Positions 58,486 through 64,000 of a stretch of DNA of 64,000 nucleotides are shown here, piece after piece (within the stretch, counting starts at the first letter, position 1; every line of letters begins with the position of its first letter). Both the position numbers and the translations under genes were made by a program. The stretch comes from Ryuthela nishihirai (lineage: Eukaryota; Arthropoda; Arachnida; Araneae; Heptathelidae). Location of the stretch: assembly GCA_038380435.1 (NCBI GenBank), contig JAWZYU010000009.1, forward strand, positions 65,501,901-65,565,900. The letters run 5' to 3'. A model generated the notes under the pieces. It saw only the letters and a program-made list of their open reading frames with translations. It did no database searches and was not told where the DNA came from.

Positions 58486-60506
58486 CATTTTTATAGGTTT
58501 ATGGTTTTATCAAACATCTAAAGTTTATAAATTAGCTCACAAGCAGTCATAATCAAATGTGTGACTTGCATAATGCTAGTAGTAATTATTTACAAATACA
58601 TATACAAGGCTGAACAAGCAATCTTTTCAAATATAATACTGTTGCTTCTTTTTGTTTCCAACTGAAACACACTCTAACAGTGTTTGGGAGAAAGAATGTA
58701 CAATCTAATTTTGGATTCTTCCCAAAATGTCATTTTACTCAAAATGACATTTTGAAACAGGATATTTGGACACCACACTTTCCAGTCAAAAATAAGAGAA
58801 AAGTGAGTTCAAAGTAAATAAAGGTGATCCAATCAAAACTGACAATTTAAATTAGAAAACAGCTTAAAACCATTACCTGCCAATGAAATACTGAATTTTT
58901 ATTGACACAAGTGAAAAAAATTCCGAATATTCCCCGTTCCTTAAACTAACGAAAAGAATATTAAGAAACTGAATAAATCATTAAAAATCTTATGGTGCAC
59001 TGCGAAACACTTCTATGTAGATTCATGATTCTTGGTCATCAACATAAACACTTATTTAAAAGAACTCAACAGTACAAAAATAAAAGCAAAAATCTACATG
59101 AATATACTATCACTGGAACAATTTTTCTTTTATCACAATAGTGACAAAGCAATTGGGAGACAGAAATGTACATGCAACACACCTGCCAGTACAATCCCAA
59201 TTTGATATAATATTGCAAGGAAGGAAACAGGAGTATTGAAGAAAGGATATCCTACAAATGCAGGTTTTAGAGGGGCATATTCTTAAATATTAAGACCATA
59301 AAAGTGTGTCTGCATTACAGAGACAGTTGCTTGAGATGTTTGGATATGGATGAGCATTGCATTAGAACAGAGCACCCTGCACACCATTGAGGATTAGAAG
59401 TGCAGTGGGCTGGAGGATTAGAAGTACAGTGGCCCACCAGTCAACTTTTTAATGATTACCAAAGATGAAACATTAATGATAGTTGACAGTTCACACAACA
59501 CTCAGAATTTGGGTTGTCCAATACTCACAACTATATGTTGGTGAAGCTCAAGGACCACAATAACTCCAAATACAGCTGCCTGTCATTGGTCCCCTAACAA
59601 TAGCAGAACTTGCCACTGAAAATCACACAGTGCCATTCATCCCTCTGATGGGCTCTATTGTAACACTACTGCAATCATTATTATCAATGGATCGGTGAAA
59701 AGGGCAAACCAATGTACTGGTCTGCATAGTTGTAGCCAACCTTCTGTGAATTAGTTATAATTGTACTCCTAATATCATTTAACTTCACAAATATGTCTGC
59801 TGCCACCTATCGGTAGATCTGCTAGTCTTTCAGTTCTGTCATGCATCTAAGTACTCCAAAGTCTGAGCAATAATTATGGATCCACACATCCTACACAAAA
59901 TGGGTGTAAATGTTGTGAGGTGACAATCTAGCCACTCAGTCATACTATCTGACCTCTCTCAAAGGCATTCACAGTTGGGTATACTGCTGCACACTGTTGC
60001 AGCATTCTATGAGTTTTATTACCTTTAATCAAATGTAATATTCAGTACCAACAAATTTTAATCTAGGAACACCTGCTGCACTAGATGAACTTCTAGCTTC
60101 ATTGTTATTCCTGCAATGATTCAATGTGGGCTGATTCATTTGCATATCCCATTTTCCTCAATTTCAGATGAATATATCCACTCTTTCCGTGTGTGGTGAA
60201 ATCTCTTGAACAGATTTAGGTCTTGTGTGAACAGAGTAATATAAAAAAAACCTTGTACATGTTCAGTGACATGCAATCAACTTCCTATGTAAAAATAGGC
60301 TAGTTGGCAATCCTAGGGCCAGATAACCAGCAATAGGGATGAGGGGTTAAATACAAAAACTAATATTTTAATTAAATTTTTAACCTCTACAGTCACGTAT
60401 CACATAAGAATATGTTTATTTTTTCACTGCCTCATGCTCCTTAATAAATGGCATGCAGTACAGATGATTTCTGATATTCACATGATACAATTAATCTGGC
60501 AATATG

Positions 60507-60800
60507 GGTTGGTTGTTTTATCTGTGAACAGCACTTTTTGCACACAAGACCTAATCATAAATGGCCAGATCACAAGGAATCCACTGGTTCAGAGAAGGAT
60601 GGGGGAAGGGGACCTACTGGACAGCTATTAGGAGACAGAAGGTAGTCTCCTGTCAAAGCCATTAGCATTTTTAATGTGCACATAGTATGGCTCTCCTGCA
60701 TGATGCCACAGGAGATAAATCTATGTTGGCATAAATTGAGACTCAAACCTGGAAGATGCAGATTATGAGTCTGGAGCACTACCAACTGAACTAACCCTAT
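60507..60800 (-). repeat. SINE family 2 copy, internally deleted
   Basis: Inverted copy from GTTGTTTTATCTGTGAACAG to CAACTGAACTAACCCTATC, with the middle shortened (GGAGATAAATC follows soon after the CTGCATGATGCCACA segment). Confidence 0.85.
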
Positions 60801-61039
60801 CAGGCAATATAAGCAGTGCTGTAAAATCTTTTGATCTGCTGAATTAATGTGAGACTTGTTTTTGCAATATACTTCTAGCTATTTACACTTCATTATTTAT
60901 AATATTAACTCAGCCAAATGGAAACTTCATGCAGAAAAGTGAAAAATGTAAATAGCATAAAATTACAGATAGTAACTGCAGATATTTAAGAAAATTTTAA
61001 ACCACTGTAGATAAACATAAAACATTGCTCACTAAGGTT

Positions 61040-61398
61040 GTGTTGTTTTACCTCTGAGGAGCAGTTTTGTGCACACAAGGCTAAATGGCCAGGTCACAAG
61101 GACCCCAATGGTTGGAGAAGGGAGCCCACTGGACAGCTGTTAGGAGACAGATGGTAGCCTCTTATCAAGGCCATCCAATGTGTTCTTAACGTGCACAGGG
61201 TATGGATCTCCTGCACATGTGTCACAGCTTTATGTCTCATCTGACAGACAGCAGTCTTTCCAAGACCATCAGTGTCAGCTTTCTGACTGAGGGCAGGGCT
61301 TAGAGGAGATAAATCTCAACATTGGCCCAAGTGAAACTGAAACCTGGGAACTACAGATTACGAGCCTGGCCCCTAACAGCTGAGCCAACCCCTGCCCA
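61040..61398 (-). repeat. SINE family 2 copy
   Basis: Inverted copy from TGTTTTACCTCTGAGGAGCA to the head GAGCCAACCCCTGCCC. Confidence 0.88.
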
Positions 61399-62284
61399 TA
61401 ATTTTATAAGTTTAACCCTTAAAGTGTTGGATTATGTATCATTTCTGTTGAATATGAAAATTCAAAAAGTTTTAGAATTTTATTCTAAAATAAGTAACTG
61501 ACAGAACTTGGTCATATTGTAAACAATGCAATTTGTTCATTTTCATGCTTAAATTTGAAAGAACTTTTTAAAGGAAATTACTTCTACTAAAAACATTAAA
61601 ACTTGCAGCAAAGTTCTCTGGGAACTATAGTGCCTTCAAGAACTCTACATAAGTGTTAACACTCTAAATGGAACTGATAAAACTTGCACAAAAAGATTTG
61701 TGGCAATAAAATTTGGAGAATGTTTAAAAAAGCTGGGACAAAAGCATTCAATTGTTTCTTGCTGTATGGAATTTAGAATAGAAAATATAAATAATAAAAC
61801 ATAAATGGGCAGAAATATATCCTACCAGCAATATTAGTAATAAATAAATTTTTAATTAGCAATGTTAAATAATTTCATTTTCCAACAGTTGAATGCTGGT
61901 GTTTTAGACAGGACACAATGATATTTTGAAACTTCTTTTGTAGTACGATACACTGCCGCATGAACTCAATGGTATTGTGATTGCCTTCATTCTGCAGAGA
62001 TGCAATGACTGCTCCTAAGCACAGAAAAATTTAAACACTGTAGATAAGAAAAATAATTGTGCGATAGTGCAGCTAAGTACTGCCATAGCAGCCTAGGACT
62101 GTGTAAAGATAGGACATCTGTGAACAAATATTTTTTAAAATGAATATTATCATACACAAATTTGGATCAATAGAGTACTGCTGGCTTTGAAGTTAATTTT
62201 AGTAAATTGACAAGAAATATTTTTAAAGAGAAATCAAGTCTATTTTTACATAAAATGTTCTTTATATTTATACATACATAAGGC

Positions 62285-62430
62285 CCAGACACCTGGTCTA
62301 GTGGTTAGCATACCTAACTATTAAACTAGTGGGATGTCCTTGTGTGTTTGTATGAGAAACCAGGACAAGCCCAGTAGATTCTAGATTATATCTGTACTTT
62401 GTGTAAGGGAGTATATCTTCTTCCCTTTTT
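62285..62430 (+). repeat. tRNA-like SINE head, family 5
   Basis: Has an A-box-like CTGGTCTAGTGGTTAGCATA and the body segment ACCAGGACAAGCCCAGTAGA. The inverted form of that body (CTCTATTGGGCTTGT) occurs at 51185 and 52755. No good B box is left. Confidence 0.55.
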
Positions 62431-62521
62431 TTAAAAAAATTATTTTTTTTTTGGGGGGGGGGGGTGTTATTTATTCAAATATTATTTTTACTTGTGACAT
62501 AATCATAAAGATATAAACAAA

Positions 62522-62643
62522 GATGATAATCACAACATCATCTGCTGCTCTTTTGGCGTTGATAAATCAATAAATATTTTGCGGAAAAAATTTATTGATT
62601 TATCAACATCAAAAGAGCAGCAGGTAACGCTGTGATTATCATC
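62522..62643. repeat. Hairpin with arms of about 53 bases
   Basis: GATGATAATCACA...GATAAATCAATAAA pairs with TTTATTGATTTATC...TGTGATTATCATC across a short AT-rich spacer. A fragment of the same arm (GATTTATCAACGCCAAAAGA) reappears at 63127. Confidence 0.88.
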
Positions 62644-62819
62644 TATGTTTAAATCATTAATAACGCTAATAGTATGATGACACTATTTATTTCCATCTTA
62701 ATCTATGCAATATAAAGGTAATAGTTACCACCCGAGATCAAAGATGGCGCCAATGGTTGGCCCGAAAATCTTGGTGATAGAGTTTAGTCTCAAAATTAGC
62801 GAAAAAAAGACAGAGCTTG

Positions 62820-62900
62820 CATTAGTTCAACTGAAAGAATACTCTGGCATGTTTCTGGAGAGATGCAGGTTCAAATCCCGTATGTCAGCGAAAATTTGTT
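62820..62900 (+). repeat. tRNA-like SINE head, family 4
   Basis: Reads AGTTCAACTGAAAGAATACT with CTCTGGCATG and a B box GGTTCAAATCCC, parallel to the head at 10285-10370. Degenerate A box. Confidence 0.6.
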
Positions 62901-63059
62901 CCACAAAATATTTATTTATCATAAAGATATGCATATACATATAAATATTATTTCAATAATAAATAAATGTATAAAAAACAAGCATTTATTTTGTTCCTGT
63001 GCTTACTACCTCAAGAGTGGCTTGCTTACAAATTTTGCAATTGTAAACATAAAAGTTAA

Positions 63060-63103
63060 GGCAGGGGTCAGCACACGTTAATAAAACATTGCCGACCCCT
63101 GCC
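63060..63103. repeat. Minimal hAT-like MITE remnant
   Basis: CAGGGGTCAGCAC and the complement of CAGGGGTCGGCAA face each other over about 40 bases. CAGGGGTCGGCAA is a widespread hAT end. Almost all the interior is gone, and I found no 8-bp duplication. Confidence 0.55.
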
Positions 63104-63154
63104 CAAAATTTATATCAGTATTTCTTGATTTATCAACGCCAAAAGAGTAAAAAT

Positions 63155-63194
63155 GGTTTGCTTACACATCACTTAAGTGATGTGTAAGCAAACC
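63155..63194. repeat. Perfect 40-base palindrome
   Basis: Arms of 20 bases starting GGTTTGCTTACACATCACTT, no loop and no mismatch. Confidence 0.95.
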
Positions 63195-64000
63195 AATAAG
63201 AATAATTGCTATTTCTCCTGCATTGAAGTGTTAATTTGTGCAGTATTTACGTTAATTGATAATAAATAGATGAATAATGCCCATTGATAGTAACAAATTA
63301 GTGATTAAGTAACATTTCCATGATATCAAGAAGTACACATACTGCAGACTAACCTGACAGTGCTGTTGTTGCACACCTCACAATCCATTATGAGTGACAC
63401 CAAAATAGGCCTTCCCATTCATTCTAAATTCCTATTCAATTAAATTTACATATGTAATTGTGATTTTATGGCATCCACTGATTCATTAAAAATTTAATTT
63501 CTATCTCGTAATAAGGAAACGTGTATATGTTTTTGCAGTGAAGAGTCTGTGACATGCATACTTTTTTGATATTAATGTAACCCAGGATACAGTATATACA
63601 ATGCATAAGGCAACACATTTATTCATTGTTTTCCTCAAAACAGCCCTCAAGGGCCAAATATATTTATTGCAGCACTGATACAAATTTTGGAAAGACTTAA
63701 ACTTGTCTGTCATGATGGTATTCAGTTCTGCCCTCACATTCATCCAAATGCCACTGGCCATATCAAATTGATGACCTTTCAATCTATTTCAACTTAGTAA
63801 ACATAATTAGATTTATTTTATTATTTTGTAGAAATAAGGGAGGTGACTGAACACTGCAACCTGTTTTTAGGCTAAAGAGTGTAGCACAAACTTAACACAA
63901 ATTTTTGTCTTACCCAAGTCTGTGATAATTATGGTCCTTATTGATTCATTTTTTCTTTACTTTAGTTCACTTTCCATCATTCTGAATCAAAATTGGTGGA

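Larger units (their letters stand above)
56321..64000 (-). other. U2AF1 intron 1, part in window (over 7.6 kb)
   Basis: Extends off the right edge. No exon 1 was found in either frame relation here. Holds a Tc1 element split by a solo LTR (56548-58485), two SINE-2 copies, tRNA-like SINE heads at 62285-62430 and 62820-62900, and palindromes near 62522, 63060 and 63155. The stretch 58760-60500 is somewhat less AT-rich and unassigned. Confidence 0.65.

Noticed and set aside
59330..60350. A possible gene in a less AT-rich stretch of intron 1
   Set aside because: No open frame of note and no recognisable protein text in any frame that I tried by eye.
61413..61680. A piggyBac-like element starting TTAACCCTTAAAGTG
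   Set aside because: Only one end is convincing. No matching inverted end with TTAA was found. The same holds for the starts at 48734 and 50357.
63300..64000. U2AF1 exon 1
   Set aside because: I looked on the minus strand for an ATG-led stretch ending in the first two bases of a Lys codon at a GT donor and found none with the expected family start.

Overview
The window is eukaryotic genomic DNA, AT-rich and dominated by repeats. It holds one recognisable host gene, U2AF1 (U2AF35, U2af38 in flies), the small subunit of the U2 snRNP auxiliary factor that recognises the 3' splice-site AG. The gene lies on the minus strand. Seven coding exons (exons 2 to 8) run from 56320 down to 2130. Exon 1 (about 44 coding bases by comparison with the family) is not in the window and should lie beyond 64000. 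The assembled reading frame is open to a TGA at 2130-2132 and predicts about 235 residues: zinc finger 1, UHM/RRM, zinc finger 2 and an RS tail. Wording such as the TVLLQNLY...SADGSH stretch is closer to the fly protein than to the vertebrate one, so an arthropod or other invertebrate with a large genome is likely. I cannot name the species.

The introns (3.8, 8.6, 18.4, 9.5, 7.2, 6.1 and more than 7.7 kb) are packed with transposable elements, all apparently inactive. Intron 7 holds a Penelope-like endonuclease remnant. Intron 6 holds tRNA-derived SINEs, RNase H LINE remnants and a four-layer nest of elements. Intron 5 holds a solo LTR, hAT and Tc1 remnants, a piggyBac-like element, SINE copies, a nearly full-length but frameshifted non-LTR retrotransposon and a Penelope-like element flanked by inverted repeats. 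Intron 4 holds a Penelope-like element interrupted by another insertion with a perfect 8-bp target duplication, a long foldback element, a solo LTR and SINEs. Intron 3 holds a hAT element with its target duplication, tandem SINE units, a solo LTR and another Penelope-like remnant. Intron 2 holds hairpins, SINEs, an exact 120-bp duplication and a TA-flanked MITE. Intron 1 holds a Tc1 element split by a solo LTR, more SINEs and several palindromes.

No rRNA gene, true tRNA gene, CRISPR array or bacterial-type operon is present. The observations most worth following are the two in-frame splice donors nine bases apart at the end of U2AF1 exon 3, the nested insertions with readable target duplications, and two Penelope-like families. 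One of these families carries a GIY-YIG module with a long spacer and inverted flanks.
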